Shown: piece by piece, positions 29,010 to 39,177 of the stretch
Layout: each line of letters opens with the position of its first letter
How positions within the stretch are numbered: the stretch's first letter is position 1
Notes under the pieces: generated by a model
What the model saw: only the letters and a program-made list of their open reading frames with translations
What the model was told of the DNA's origin: nothing
Database searches by the model: none
Virus record (IMG/VR): IMGVR_UViG_3300031576_000120
Span: 1 to 42,755 of that record
DNA from: a virus
Strand: one strand, 5' to 3'
Length of the DNA stretch: 42,755 nt
Translations under genes and position numbers: made by a program

Positions 29010-32000
29010 CTACTCATTGTCGGCCTCAGGAGAGTCCGAACTTAGTTGAATCACACGGCCCAAGACCCTCTCTGCGACGGCCTGAGATTCCTTCGTCAGT
29101 GGCGCGCTTCCGAACCAGATTACCAATTGGGCATCCAATTCGGGGTTGTTGATGCGACGAATCTTGCGGGCGTTTGTCGTCAGCTTCTCTACCAACTTCC
29201 AGGCTGCTGACTTCTCAGGGAGATAGCCACCCTCTGCGGCGTCAGCGCGAACGAACTCCGCGAACTCCGAGTAGGTATCGAAACCGAAGTCTCCGTACTT
29301 CGCCTGTCCGGCTGCGCTATTCAGATACTCGATGGTGTCGTCTCGCATATCCCAATAGCCAGAGTCGTCAATCTTCTGCACGGCGCTACGGTACTCGCGC
29401 TCGGTCTGCGTCTTACCCGTCACGAAGCTGCGCTCAAGCGCGCTCACGCCTTCCTTTCCTAGAGCTTCCTCAATGCGGCTCATGGCTTCCGCCTCAGCCT
29501 CACCAAACTCCTCACCCGTCAGTACGTCTCCTGGCTGCAACTTCTGGTATTCCTTGAGCGTCTCGAAGTACAGGTCGCGCGCCTTACCCTGCGTAGAGTC
29601 GGCCTCGAAATCCTTGTCCTCAAGTACGTTGGCGCGCGCCCACGCGCTGCCCGTCATAATCTCTCCACGTCGCTCGGCATACTGTCGGCGAAAGAATGGG
29701 TCGGCCTTCACAACAGCATCCAACTCCGCGAGTTGCGTGTCCTTCGCCTGAGTGATTGTGCGGCCCAACTTTACTTGCTGAGACACGTTGTTCGACGCCT
29801 TGAATTGGCCAGCGTACTGCTCATCGAATGCAATCTTTTCCGCATCCTCAAGGCCACGGTAGCCGAACTGATCAACTTCTGCGCGGCGCGGGTCGCCCTC
29901 GGGATATGGATTGAACTTGCGGGCGGCTTCATTGCGCGCCTCACTTGTCGTCTGCTTGCTGGTACGCAGACCTGTCAAGCCGAATCCAACCGTGCTCCAA
30001 TTCTCCCCTTCCAAGCGCGCCTGAACTGCGAACGGCAATGCACTCTTTCCAAGGTGCAGAGCAATGTCGGGCAATCCGTCTACGTCCTCGTATGGCAGGA
30101 AGTCTCCGTTCGTGGTGCCTTCACCGATAGCTCCGACCACATTCGGGCCAGGAGCACCACGGTTCATCCAGAAGCGGGCTAGCGGGTTGTTTTCGAAGTC
30201 GTTGCCAATGAAATCTCGTGGACTGTTGAGAGACGACGCGACGCCAGCCATCAACTGTGTGATAGCGCGAATCTGCCCGCCGATTCCAATCCAGTCTTCG
30301 TTCACTTCAAGGCTCAGGAACTTCTTTCCGCTTAGCGGGTTCAGACCCTCCTTGATGGTTTCCAGAATCTCGTCTGCTGACTTACCTTCTGCGTGGCCCT
30401 GTACCATAGCTGCGGCGCTGTACACACCAGCGGCTCCCGTCACGAGACGGCCCAATGACGTGAATGCACTGCGTCCGCGAGGATTGTTAATTCCGTACTT
30501 CAAGTCAGCGATGAGACCAACCGTGCTGCGAAGCAAACGGGGGCTGAACGCCAACCACATGCTCTCGAATGAGCGCTGGTTTGCCATCACACCGAGTGCG
30601 CGAGGGTCTAGTCCACCAGTCAGGTTGTTGATATGTGCTGCAAGGTCGGACAACTTACCGCCGTTGCGTGTCCAGCTTTCTTCCATCGCTTCCCACATCA
30701 TCACGCGAGACTGAATCAGGAAAGTGTTGTAAGACGCCTGAAATCGTCCGAACGTCTGTCGGCTGAATCCCTGTCGGAAGTTTGTCAGTGGCTCGCCAGC
30801 AATCGGCAGTTGCTTGATAACTGCATCGACGTTGAAACCACCAGTGATGGTAGCGCCCTTGAAGAACTCGTTGTCGCCCATCGCCATGCCGTACTTCGCG
30901 GCCTTCGCGTAGGTAGCTCGGTGCTCGCGCAGGAATCGAGACTGAACCGTTGGGTCAATCCATGCGAGATAGTGTGCGAAGGTTGCCTTCGACCACACGC
31001 CAGGGTCGCGCGCCAACACAGGCAAGCCATGTACGAACGGCGCAGCAAAGTCTCCGACACTGGCAAGGTATCGAATAGAGTTACCTGTGCGGTCAATCTG
31101 ACGCCATACGAAGCCTTGCGCGTTTACATCTAGGCTGTCCACAATGCGCGTCAGTTCCTTTACATCCTCACGCGGATAGAACATCTTGTGCCATTCCTTG
31201 ATGCCGATACGATCCTGGGCCTTGCCGAATAGATTGCCAGTAGCAACCTCAGTCTTGGCCGCAGTCTTTACAGCGTTGCGGTACGAAGCGAAGATGGGCT
31301 TCGCGTTCTTCTCCAACTCGGCAATCTTAGCGGCCTCTGTCACACGCATTGCCTCAAGACGCTTCTGCGCGCTGTTGCGCGCTGCGCCAGTGACGCTGGC
31401 AACCAAGTTCTCTTGCGCCTTCAATGTCGTGCGGCTCAGCGCCTTTGCCTCGTTCAGCACCGTGGCAGTTTCAAGGAACTTGTTGGTGATGCCATTGTCC
31501 ACAAGGTCGCTGGCCTTCACACCGAACTGCGCCACAGCGTCGCTAAGCTGCTTCTCAGCAACTTCCTGGTACGCTGACTTGACGTGCAGTTCCAGCACTG
31601 CGCGCACGTCGTTTTCGTATTCGATGCCCGCTGCCACGCCATCCTCTGCGTTCTCAAACAGACGCTTCAAGTTAGGATCGGTTACGCCCTCAATCACGAC
31701 ACCCTTCACACCCTGCACATGGCGAGGAATGTAGAAGCCGTCCTTCAAGATGTTGCGAGCCTTCAAGCCCGCGAGCACACGCATTGCCTCCACTTCCTTA
31801 GCTGTGCGGATTACATCGTCAATGACAGCACTCTGCGAGTCAGTCAACAGATACTTCGCGGGATTGCGAAATACGTCATTCCAGTGGAGTGATAGTCCAG
31901 CCGTCTTACCAGCCACGTTCGTTAACTGACCACTGCGTGTGAACTGGAATACGTGCCCGCCAGCCTTCGTGAAGCCAAACAATCGGCCCGTCACAAGCTG

Positions 32001-34349
32001 TGCGTGTCGGTCAATCGCCTTGGCCAATGCAACCTGAGTCAACCCTTCCGTCGCCACAATCTGGCGCGCGTAAGCGGTCACGAGTCGCCCGATTGGGCTA
32101 TTGCGAAGGATAGACGGATTAACTCCGGTCTTGCCAACGAGGAAACGCAAGATGCTGCGGTTCCACAAGAATCCGCCTGGATCGACAGTCACGACCTCAT
32201 TCACGATGCCATCAGGCCCACTCAGTGGTCGAAGGTGCTCGATGATGTTGTTGCCGCTATTCAGCGGTGCATCCAACTTGCGCCCACCCATCACAATGAC
32301 AGACGCCTGATCAAACACACGGATGATAGGGTGACCCTGCTTGTGAATCAAGACGCCAGAGATACCCTCAGCTTCCATCACAGCATCACGGAACGCCTGC
32401 TTCGCAGTGCCGCCTGCTTCAACGGGGATCGCAGCGTACTCTGGTGAGTTGACGATCTTCTCAATCAGGTTGGCGTGTTCCGCACTGTTCGAATCGATGA
32501 TACGAAGTCCCGCAGGCAGACGAGTCATAAGAATGTCGCCCGCCTCGGATGCAAACTGCTGTGCCGTCTCAACGGCTGGCGTCAGATTGACCACAGGGCG
32601 CGGTGCTGCGCCGAGCATCTGGCCGCTCGCTAGTGGGTTCTCAGCCGTAATGTGGGACACATCATCGATGCCACGGTAGAGCACTTCCTCACCTGTGGTT
32701 GTGATGATGCCCGCTACAGGAGCCTCAAGCCCCTGCGAAAGTTGCGGTACTGACGGACGTAGTGCGCCAACCTCGCTAGTCAATCGCGCCAGCACAGCCT
32801 TGCGGGGTGCATGTCGCGCTGTCCACCATGCAGCAATACGGTAACTCGTGTCAGGAGCCATCTTGCCGAACGCTGTCATAGGAATCTTGACCGTCGCGCC
32901 AGCAGGCTTCAAGCCCAACTTCGCGCCAAACTTCAACTGCGCCCCACCAATCAGTGTTGATGGTACAGCAATGAAACGCAACGGTGCGCCAAGGTCTACC
33001 CAATCTGGTAGTGCCGTCTCCTGGCCGATGTTGATTCGCTTGCTCTCGCTACGGAAGAACTCAGTCCAGGCTTCGGGATTCTCGAATCCCCCGAACTGGT
33101 CGATCTGCGTCTTGGCGTAGTCAACATACTCGCGCGTGTGCGAGAAGTTCACGTCACCCGTAGCAGCGTTGAATGTATCGTTGATGAATGCAGCGCCACC
33201 GTAACCGACGCTCTCTACCGCACCCTCAGCAGTGCGGCTAATCAACTCCGTCTCACGGTCGAACGTGCGAAGCGGGTGGGCCATCGCATCGTCAATGTCG
33301 CTCAGGGACACGTCGAGGAAGAACTCACTATTGTAGATTGGAGCGCCAATGTCGGCCAACTTGCTAACCACACCATCAGGCAGCGGAGCGAGCGCCTTGC
33401 CGATCAACCCCGTGATGCCAATCTTCGTGAAGAAGCTGTCCTTCTTGGAAATGACGTTGCCAAGCTCCTCGCGCGTTAGCAACGAGCGGAAGCCAGGATC
33501 GTTCTCGTACTTCTCACCACGGAAGTCGGCCCACTTTCGCCATACACCTTCCTCATTCGGATGGATGTACCATTGTCGCGTCTCGCCCTTCTCAATGTCG
33601 CCCTTCTCAAAGGACACAGCAGCCCGCTGCTCTGGTGTAGCTTCTGCCCAAGGAATGATCACGCCCTCACTGTCCTCAAGGTACAGTGGGTCACGACCGC
33701 CGCTGCGATAAGTACCTGGGGTGCCGCCTACCTTCTGGATGGCGTCAAGGTCAGAAACCGCTTGATCAATCTGACGGAAGTAGAGCGTCTCAAAGCGCTC
33801 ACGATCCTCGTCAGTCTTGAGTTCCGTCGTGGCAAACTCTACTAGCTCGTCGCGCACCGCAGGCGGCAGAGCAGCAACAGTCTGCAAGTTGTTCGAGAAC
33901 TGCTCAGGATTCTTCACGTTCGCAGCGCGCGCAGCTTCGACCAATTCCTTGCCGCCGTAGCGGTTGATTGGGTCGTCGGCAAACGCCTTCTCCTCGCGCA
34001 CCGCACGGATGAACGGGTCGTCAGCGAGTGCCTGGAAAATGTCCATCGGCCCCTTCGTGCCACTCAATCCGCTAGCTAGCGAGTCTGCGAAGAACTGCTC
34101 TGAGAGGTCGTCAGTTTGCTTGCTAGCATCCTGAATGTCCAGGTCGCCAGAGCGTAGCTCGCGGAGCATTCCCTCTACGCGATCTTGAGGCAGCACCGAG
34201 CTATCTGAGAAGTCCTTGATAGCTTGCTCGCTAGCTTGCTCGCGCTTGCGCTGCTGCTGCGCCTGCCCTTCGGGAGACGCGGCGAACTCGCGCATATCGC
34301 GCTGGAAGTTTCTCTGCTCTTGGCTGTCTGTTTCGTACTGGCTTGGCAT
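29010..34349 (-). CDS. giant virion/ejection protein with ART-like module
   Basis: 1779 aa. The Gln/Arg-rich start (residues 1-60) is coiled-coil-like. Residues ~555-690 (EVLYRGIDD ... AEGISGVLIHKQGHPIIRVFDQASV) resemble the ADP-ribosyltransferase-type modules of phage polyvalent proteins. Residues ~1350-1600 (LMAGVASSLNSPRDFIGNDFENNPLARFWMNRG, in part) match the LPD-type regions of large virion proteins. Several hydrophobic helices (e.g. GAAGVYSAAAMV) could cross a membrane. The size, position next to portal, and lack of a tape measure fit an internal protein ejected with DNA. The function is inferred. Confidence 0.6.
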   Translation of the reverse strand: MPSQYETDSQEQRNFQRDMREFAASPEGQAQQQRKREQASEQAIKDFSDSSVLPQDRVEGMLRELRSGDLDIQDASKQTDDLSEQFFADSLASGLSGTKGPMDIFQALADDPFIRAVREEKAFADDPINRYGGKELVEAARAANVKNPEQFSNNLQTVAALPPAVRDELVEFATTELKTDEDRERFETLYFRQIDQAVSDLDAIQKVGGTPGTYRSGGRDPLYLEDSEGVIIPWAEATPEQRAAVSFEKGDIEKGETRQWYIHPNEEGVWRKWADFRGEKYENDPGFRSLLTREELGNVISKKDSFFTKIGITGLIGKALAPLPDGVVSKLADIGAPIYNSEFFLDVSLSDIDDAMAHPLRTFDRETELISRTAEGAVESVGYGGAAFINDTFNAATGDVNFSHTREYVDYAKTQIDQFGGFENPEAWTEFFRSESKRINIGQETALPDWVDLGAPLRFIAVPSTLIGGAQLKFGAKLGLKPAGATVKIPMTAFGKMAPDTSYRIAAWWTARHAPRKAVLARLTSEVGALRPSVPQLSQGLEAPVAGIITTTGEEVLYRGIDDVSHITAENPLASGQMLGAAPRPVVNLTPAVETAQQFASEAGDILMTRLPAGLRIIDSNSAEHANLIEKIVNSPEYAAIPVEAGGTAKQAFRDAVMEAEGISGVLIHKQGHPIIRVFDQASVIVMGGRKLDAPLNSGNNIIEHLRPLSGPDGIVNEVVTVDPGGFLWNRSILRFLVGKTGVNPSILRNSPIGRLVTAYARQIVATEGLTQVALAKAIDRHAQLVTGRLFGFTKAGGHVFQFTRSGQLTNVAGKTAGLSLHWNDVFRNPAKYLLTDSQSAVIDDVIRTAKEVEAMRVLAGLKARNILKDGFYIPRHVQGVKGVVIEGVTDPNLKRLFENAEDGVAAGIEYENDVRAVLELHVKSAYQEVAEKQLSDAVAQFGVKASDLVDNGITNKFLETATVLNEAKALSRTTLKAQENLVASVTGAARNSAQKRLEAMRVTEAAKIAELEKNAKPIFASYRNAVKTAAKTEVATGNLFGKAQDRIGIKEWHKMFYPREDVKELTRIVDSLDVNAQGFVWRQIDRTGNSIRYLASVGDFAAPFVHGLPVLARDPGVWSKATFAHYLAWIDPTVQSRFLREHRATYAKAAKYGMAMGDNEFFKGATITGGFNVDAVIKQLPIAGEPLTNFRQGFSRQTFGRFQASYNTFLIQSRVMMWEAMEESWTRNGGKLSDLAAHINNLTGGLDPRALGVMANQRSFESMWLAFSPRLLRSTVGLIADLKYGINNPRGRSAFTSLGRLVTGAAGVYSAAAMVQGHAEGKSADEILETIKEGLNPLSGKKFLSLEVNEDWIGIGGQIRAITQLMAGVASSLNSPRDFIGNDFENNPLARFWMNRGAPGPNVVGAIGEGTTNGDFLPYEDVDGLPDIALHLGKSALPFAVQARLEGENWSTVGFGLTGLRTSKQTTSEARNEAARKFNPYPEGDPRRAEVDQFGYRGLEDAEKIAFDEQYAGQFKASNNVSQQVKLGRTITQAKDTQLAELDAVVKADPFFRRQYAERRGEIMTGSAWARANVLEDKDFEADSTQGKARDLYFETLKEYQKLQPGDVLTGEEFGEAEAEAMSRIEEALGKEGVSALERSFVTGKTQTEREYRSAVQKIDDSGYWDMRDDTIEYLNSAAGQAKYGDFGFDTYSEFAEFVRADAAEGGYLPEKSAAWKLVEKLTTNARKIRRINNPELDAQLVIWFGSAPLTKESQAVAERVLGRVIQLSSDSPEADNE

Positions 34350-35179
34350 TAGAGAATCCTTCGCAATGGTGCAATCTGCCCTGCATCACGCTGGCCGCGC
34401 TCGTTCGGTGCGGTCAGTTCGAACGCCTGCTGCAACTTCGGCTTCTCCGTCTCAAGGAAGCCACGGAAGTTGCCCTTCACGCGCTCCTTGATAAAGTCCT
34501 CAAACGCAGGGACACTGCCGCCAGCACCGTCGAAGTCACCGCGCTCCTTCGTGCGGTACAGCTTCTCGTAGTCGGCGCGCAGTCCCTCTTGAAACCCAGG
34601 CTCGTTGAACTGCTTGAAAATGTCGGTCATAAAACGACTCTCAAGTTCCTTCGCCTTGCCCGCCACGAACTTGTCGTAGGGGCTGCTCATCTGCGTGAAG
34701 TCACCGAAGTTCTCCGCGAACACATCGCGGAACAACAGGTCGGGCGCGGGGCCGGTAGCAGCGTTCTCCACGCTATTGAACAACTGGCCTTCGCTTGGTT
34801 GCTGCAACACACTTGGGCGGAACGTGCGTCCACCAGTTTCGGAGCCGTAGCGGTCGAAGAACTCCGAAAGCAAATTAGGCAGTTCTCTGCCCTGCTCAAC
34901 TTCGAATGCGGCTTGTTCGCCAGCGCGCTTGAACACACTAAGGGGGTCGCCAGTAGAACTATCCAGACCCTCTCGGAAAATATCCTCAGCCGACTTGCCC
35001 TCGCCACCGCTCAGCAAGCGGTCGATCTCATCCAGCAATTCGTCCTTAGTTCGTGCGAGCGGCAAGCCACCTTCGCGCAAGCGCTCATTGCGCTGGCGCT
35101 TTCGATCGGCATCTGTCTGGCCGTCATTGCCATATTCGTTCGGGTCGAAACCCGAACCGCCTCCGTTATCCGTCGTCAT
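34349..35179 (-). CDS. virion-operon protein, helical
   Basis: 276 aa, not recognised. Charged and mostly helical, with a disordered Gly/Asp-rich start and ERLREGGLPLARTKDELLDEID. It lies between portal and the giant protein, where portal-associated or internal proteins are usually encoded. Its stop overlaps the next start by one base. Confidence 0.5.
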   Translation of the reverse strand: MTTDNGGGSGFDPNEYGNDGQTDADRKRQRNERLREGGLPLARTKDELLDEIDRLLSGGEGKSAEDIFREGLDSSTGDPLSVFKRAGEQAAFEVEQGRELPNLLSEFFDRYGSETGGRTFRPSVLQQPSEGQLFNSVENAATGPAPDLLFRDVFAENFGDFTQMSSPYDKFVAGKAKELESRFMTDIFKQFNEPGFQEGLRADYEKLYRTKERGDFDGAGGSVPAFEDFIKERVKGNFRGFLETEKPKLQQAFELTAPNERGQRDAGQIAPLRRIL

Positions 35180-35182
35180 GGA

Positions 35183-37000
35183 TTACCCTGCTGCGGGTGG
35201 CCGTCCGCCCCCGCCGTATGCCCCTGCCTGCTCGCCGATACCCGATGCCTCAGGTGGGAGTGTCGAAGAACGCGGCCCTGCTCCCTCTGGTCGGCCAGTC
35301 GTATTGGCTGGCACGTTGCTTTCCTTGCTTGGTTCACCCCCCGCCTGGATGCCCTGCGCCGCAAGTTGCTGAATGATCAACTTGGCTGCTTCCATGCGCC
35401 CTGCCTCAACCAAGTCCGCTACCGCTTCGAGCATCAGCACAACAGGCAACTTCGAAATGTCCTGTCGGCGCTTCTCGCGCACCCATGCGCCACTATCATC
35501 GGCATCGAAGATTTGCTCGTAGATAATGAAGTCGGGAACGCCCGCCTGCACCCACAATTGCGCGGCTTGACCCTTCTGCACGGGGTCATCAGGCATTCCA
35601 TCCTTGAGTGTGACCTGGGGGATGTACATCTTCGATACATCCTTGGCGCTGATCTTCTCCATGAACGCCTTACCGCGACCATCGAAGCCCTTGACCTCGA
35701 ACTTGCGCTTGCGTCCAATCACCACGAACTGCTCGGTCAACTCCTGGGCAATGAAAGAGTAGGCACTCTCGACCGCATCCACGAATCCACCGATAAGTGT
35801 CTCGATTGCTCCGCGCAATTGGAGCATACCGAAGCCCGATACCGTGAACGGAAGGTTTCCGAACACCACGTCGCTCACGCCAGCCTTGCTCCACTCGTTC
35901 TGCACGAATGACATGAACTCCTTAGCCTCGTTTGCCATCTGCGGCATACCTACAGGGCCAAACTCCTCGCCTGGGGCGATGCGAATGGTCGTGAAGGCGC
36001 GTGGCGAGCCGATATTCTTGTTCTTACCACCCTTGTACACCCACGGGCCGATAGCTCCGTCGCGCAAGTAGAGTGAGTAGAGCGTTGCAGCACGATTAAT
36101 CCACGCGATTGTCGTGCGGACGTTCGTGTAAATGCTCTCCCACTGGTCTGCGCGCCACGAACCATATGTGTCGCCACTCAGATTGCCCATTCGGGCGGGT
36201 GTGCCACCACTTCGAATGACGTAAACGGGAATATGAGTGAACTCACGGTGTAGAGTAGGCTCCTTCGCCCACTTATCACCAGCAATCACGGCATTGTAGA
36301 CCACTGGACGTGCGTTTGCGTCGGGAATCGAGTCGTCGTCACCCTTCTCAACCCACCAAATGTCGAACATTTCGACTTCTTGGGTCGTAGTTGAACTCTG
36401 AGGGTGTCCTTCGCTCTCATCGAAGTTCCATCGGTCAAGAACAGATGGCAAGTCCTCTCGGTAATGTCGCACGAAGAAGGTCAAACCCTCGTATCCGTCG
36501 TCCCACGCACATTCGTAGGGGTCGTATACGTCGATTGGGAATGCGGTGATACGGTTCTCGGGCACCACGAGTGGTCGAATGATTACGCCGCCTCGGTGAG
36601 CGACATACCACACGATTTCCTGCTGCATCTTCTGGTCGCCACGGCGTCCGCGAATCAGGTCGTTCTCATATAGCGCACCTTCGATCAAGCGCTCGTTCGC
36701 GTTGATGATTCGCGACTCGTCCATCGTCACGTCAGGTGGCAAGTTGATTCGGATGCGCGGCGCATTCTTGGTCAGCATGGCCATCACCGCGCGGCTCAGG
36801 GTGCGCGGGGCGTTACTAGTGAAAGAAGGATAGTTCTCCTTCTTGATGCGCGAGTTGTGCTTGACTTCCTCAAGGATGTACTCGTCCAATCGCCACAGGA
36901 CGTGATCTTCCTCGTGCATCGAACGACGCATCTCGTGCTGAGATTCGACCTTCGTTACACGCGCCAGCAGATCGGGGATTTCAGTGTATCGATTGGCCAT
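35183..37000 (-). CDS. portal protein
   Basis: 605 aa. Motifs common to phage portals are visible: helical start, PRTLSRAVMAMLTKNAPRIRI, ANERLIEGALYENDLIRGR, HRGGVIIRPL, PYECAWDD, then a clip/stem region with FMSFVQNEWSKAGVSDVVFGNLP and a long C-terminal helix (QLAAQGIQ). The last ~40 residues are Gly/Pro-rich and disordered. It forms the dodecameric DNA channel at the head vertex. AGGAG precedes the ATG. Placement after terminase is standard. Confidence 0.82.
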   Translation of the reverse strand: MANRYTEIPDLLARVTKVESQHEMRRSMHEEDHVLWRLDEYILEEVKHNSRIKKENYPSFTSNAPRTLSRAVMAMLTKNAPRIRINLPPDVTMDESRIINANERLIEGALYENDLIRGRRGDQKMQQEIVWYVAHRGGVIIRPLVVPENRITAFPIDVYDPYECAWDDGYEGLTFFVRHYREDLPSVLDRWNFDESEGHPQSSTTTQEVEMFDIWWVEKGDDDSIPDANARPVVYNAVIAGDKWAKEPTLHREFTHIPVYVIRSGGTPARMGNLSGDTYGSWRADQWESIYTNVRTTIAWINRAATLYSLYLRDGAIGPWVYKGGKNKNIGSPRAFTTIRIAPGEEFGPVGMPQMANEAKEFMSFVQNEWSKAGVSDVVFGNLPFTVSGFGMLQLRGAIETLIGGFVDAVESAYSFIAQELTEQFVVIGRKRKFEVKGFDGRGKAFMEKISAKDVSKMYIPQVTLKDGMPDDPVQKGQAAQLWVQAGVPDFIIYEQIFDADDSGAWVREKRRQDISKLPVVLMLEAVADLVEAGRMEAAKLIIQQLAAQGIQAGGEPSKESNVPANTTGRPEGAGPRSSTLPPEASGIGEQAGAYGGGGRPPAAG

Positions 37001-37035
37001 AGTGCTCCTGAGCAGGCTCGTAGTCCTCTGCTGAC

Positions 37036-37041
37036 AGTATA
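37036..37041 (-). promoter_or_regulatory. possible extended -10 before portal
   Basis: Read leftward, TGG-TATACT is an extended -10 (TGn plus near-consensus hexamer) about 35 bases before the portal start. No TTGACA-like box is found at 17-18 bases, so it is a weak call. Confidence 0.35.
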
Positions 37042-37045
37042 CCAG

Positions 37046-38680
37046 CTAGTCCCATTCCTCGACGCCCATCGCCGCGCCAGCGCTTCCTTCGGCCTTCACG
37101 AAGTTGACGATGAACGCGCAGTTCAACATATCATCGAACGTGCCGCGCAGCGCTTCCATCTTGCCTGTACGGGGATTGTGCTGGAAGGCCATCGCCTGTC
37201 CAATCACTTCTGCATCGTGGGCCTTGTAGTCGCCAGCCTTCACGTCCTCTCCGAAGCGCTGCACCGCAACCTCGCGGCTGCTACGTGACGGACGCCACCC
37301 TGGAATCTTCACGAGCTTGTTCGCTTCCTTGTCAAACTCCTCGTGGTAGTAGATGCGGTAATCGTAATTCGTGTTGCCCTCGTTCTGTAGCAACGTGTCG
37401 ATCACACTATATCCCTTGCTGGCACGCTCCACAGCCACGAGAGCGCCGTTGTATTCCGTTGCCAACTCCATGACTACCTGGGCGAACTCAGGCGCTCCTA
37501 CGCGCGCCTTGGCTGTTACGACTTCCTCGGCCTTCCGGTCAGTCACATCAGCAACTACGAGCGCGTGGAAGTCGGATGATTCCTTCTCGCCCTCGGCCAT
37601 ATCGACGCTAATGGCATACTGGTGGCCGGATCGAGCGCCCTTCCAATACTTGCACTCGACTTCGTGGCGATCGCGTGTATAGACAGGTTCCTCTAGCTCC
37701 AAGCGGCGGCGTACTTGTTCTAGCACATCCATGATGCTACTGAACACACTGGTTCCCGTTGAAAGGAAGCATGTGTCTGCGTCCTCAGCATACTCCTGCC
37801 AGAACACCTTGCCCTTGGCTGCGATCTTGTCGCGCCGCCATTGGAAGTGTTCAGGTTCGAGCTTGAACTTGTACTTACGCCATGCCATTTCCTTGAGCGC
37901 CATTTCGTCGTCCGTCAACTTGATCGTCTCACGGACTGGCTTGCGATACTCGTCGTCAAGAGAGAACCACCACGGGAAGAAGATGCCACGGTATCTACCC
38001 ACGCTGCGCTGGCTCTGCACCCACCGCTGGTGGAACACGTTGCCATAGCCGTTCGCGGTGGACTCAATTCGGAGAATCGCACCTGGACGATCTGGCACCG
38101 ACTCCTCAAGTCCTGAGAGGATTGTTTCTGCGTCCTTGTCGGCCTCAGATGGCCAGAATGCAAGCTCGCTCATGTGGACTGCGTGGAAGGTATCTCCGCG
38201 CCCTAGCGTAAAGTTGCCAGCGCTTCCGATATACAGGGATGAACCCCGCCCGCCACCGATGCGCCTGCCGTGCTTGTCGTAGATAGGGGCTTCGCTGACC
38301 AGGTAGCGGTCACGCCCGTACTTCATCGGCAACTTGTACTTGTCTGGCAGCATATCTAGCGCCAGCCATGCGATCTGCAAGAGGCGCTTCGCCTTATGCT
38401 CGTCCTCGCTGATGATGATCCCGTTGAACCCATCCACGAACAGAAAGTACGCAAGGAACTCAAGCACCGTCATGGTGCTCACTCCCAACTGGCGGGCCTT
38501 GAGGATAATGTCGGCTCCCGTCTTGGTGCCTAGCAGGATACGCAACTGTGCCTCGGACGGCACCCACTTCTGGATACCCGTGTCCTTGGTACGGATATGG
38601 AACAGTTCTGGCGCGATGCTAGGCAACGAGCGCCGAACCTGGGCCATCCGTTCGAAGATGCTGTTCTTAGTTCCCTGCAT
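37046..38680 (-). CDS. terL: terminase large subunit
   Basis: 544 aa. The ATPase part has a Walker-A-like KARQLGVST (61-69), Walker-B-like HAVHMSELAFW (E172) and coupling motif ESTANG (206-211). The RNase-H-like nuclease domain has D360 (YAISVDMAEGE), E418 (VAVERAS) and D516/D517 (FDDMLN). It packages DNA into the head and cuts the concatemer. ATG 38680 overlaps the preceding gene and lies about 8 bases after GAGGG. The classical GKS lysine of Walker A is replaced by VST, with K61 or R63 a possible substitute, as in other phage terminases. Confidence 0.9.
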   Translation of the reverse strand: MQGTKNSIFERMAQVRRSLPSIAPELFHIRTKDTGIQKWVPSEAQLRILLGTKTGADIILKARQLGVSTMTVLEFLAYFLFVDGFNGIIISEDEHKAKRLLQIAWLALDMLPDKYKLPMKYGRDRYLVSEAPIYDKHGRRIGGGRGSSLYIGSAGNFTLGRGDTFHAVHMSELAFWPSEADKDAETILSGLEESVPDRPGAILRIESTANGYGNVFHQRWVQSQRSVGRYRGIFFPWWFSLDDEYRKPVRETIKLTDDEMALKEMAWRKYKFKLEPEHFQWRRDKIAAKGKVFWQEYAEDADTCFLSTGTSVFSSIMDVLEQVRRRLELEEPVYTRDRHEVECKYWKGARSGHQYAISVDMAEGEKESSDFHALVVADVTDRKAEEVVTAKARVGAPEFAQVVMELATEYNGALVAVERASKGYSVIDTLLQNEGNTNYDYRIYYHEEFDKEANKLVKIPGWRPSRSSREVAVQRFGEDVKAGDYKAHDAEVIGQAMAFQHNPRTGKMEALRGTFDDMLNCAFIVNFVKAEGSAGAAMGVEEWD

Positions 38681-38963
38681 TGTCAGCACCCTCGAATGCG
38701 CGCTTGCTCGCCTTCGGCAACACAGGCACGTTGTCGATCCGCTGGACAGCGCCAGCCTGCTCCATCTTGGCCATGTACTTCTCCGCGAAGTCGATGGACG
38801 GCGTGAAGGGCAACCGAAGGTTCTTCTTCAATCGGCGGCGAAAGGCTCGGTTGAACTGCGTGGTGTTGACAGGCTGCGCCCTGTGGACGGGCGACTGAAC
38901 CGAAGGCTCTAGCCTGTACTGAGGGTTCTCGTCGTCTGCAATGTCCGGTAGTGGGTTGCGCAT
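38667..38963 (-). CDS. small basic protein before terminase
   Basis: 98 aa from ATG 38963 (AGGAG six bases upstream). An Arg/Lys-rich centre (FNRAFRRRLKKNLRLPF) suggests nucleic-acid binding. It overlaps the terminase start. It could be a small terminase-related protein, but no fold was recognised. Confidence 0.5.
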   Translation of the reverse strand: MRNPLPDIADDENPQYRLEPSVQSPVHRAQPVNTTQFNRAFRRRLKKNLRLPFTPSIDFAEKYMAKMEQAGAVQRIDNVPVLPKASKRAFEGADNAGN

Positions 38964-38993
38964 CACGCTCTCCTATCTTCTAGGACTGATTGC

Positions 38994-39032
38994 TTCCCCC
39001 ACTCACTACGCTGCGCTACGTTCGTGGGGGAA
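38994..39032 (-). other. hairpin in terminase operon leader
   Basis: TTCCCCCAC (38994-39002) and GTGGGGGAA (39024-39032) form a 9-bp perfect stem over a 21-base loop. It lies in the leader transcribed from the 39098-39127 promoter, so it may regulate or protect the terminase operon mRNA. Confidence 0.5.
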
Positions 39033-39037
39033 CCTCA

Positions 39038-39134
39038 AGCTAGCGAGCTAAGCTCTTAGCATACAAACAAGCTGTACTAGCTCTCTAGCTCTAGCTTAGT
39101 ATACTCAGCTTGTTAGCTTGTTGTCAAGAGCTAA
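39038..39134. repeat. (GCTN)n repeat cluster at promoter
   Basis: AGCT/AGCG/GTTAGC-type tetranucleotides surround and form the spacer of the leftward promoter. The unit is the same as at 1743-1857 and 40193-40482. Confidence 0.7.
39098..39127 (-). promoter_or_regulatory. leftward promoter for terminase-structural operon
   Basis: Read leftward, TTGACA (39122-39127), an 18-base spacer and TATACT (39098-39103). It has the same TTGACA-N18-TAnnnT design as the rightward promoters at 3323 and 4714. Confidence 0.75.
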
Positions 39135-39135
39135 G

Positions 39136-39166
39136 CTGACGACCCACTTCGTGGGCACCCCGTCAG
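39136..39166 (-). terminator. bulged hairpin after small operon
   Basis: CTGACG (39136-39141) pairs with CGTCAG (39161-39166), and CCCAC-TTC-GTGGG forms the inner stem. It sits 11 bases past the stop of the 39178-39708 gene and before the next promoter, which suits termination of the short upstream operon. No U run is present. Confidence 0.45.
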
Positions 39167-39177
39167 AGCGGTCAGGA

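Noticed and set aside
34343-35911. 522-codon rightward frame opposite portal and neighbouring genes
   Set aside because: It is antisense to genes with clear order and motifs and has no ribosome site; long shadows are common with this codon bias.
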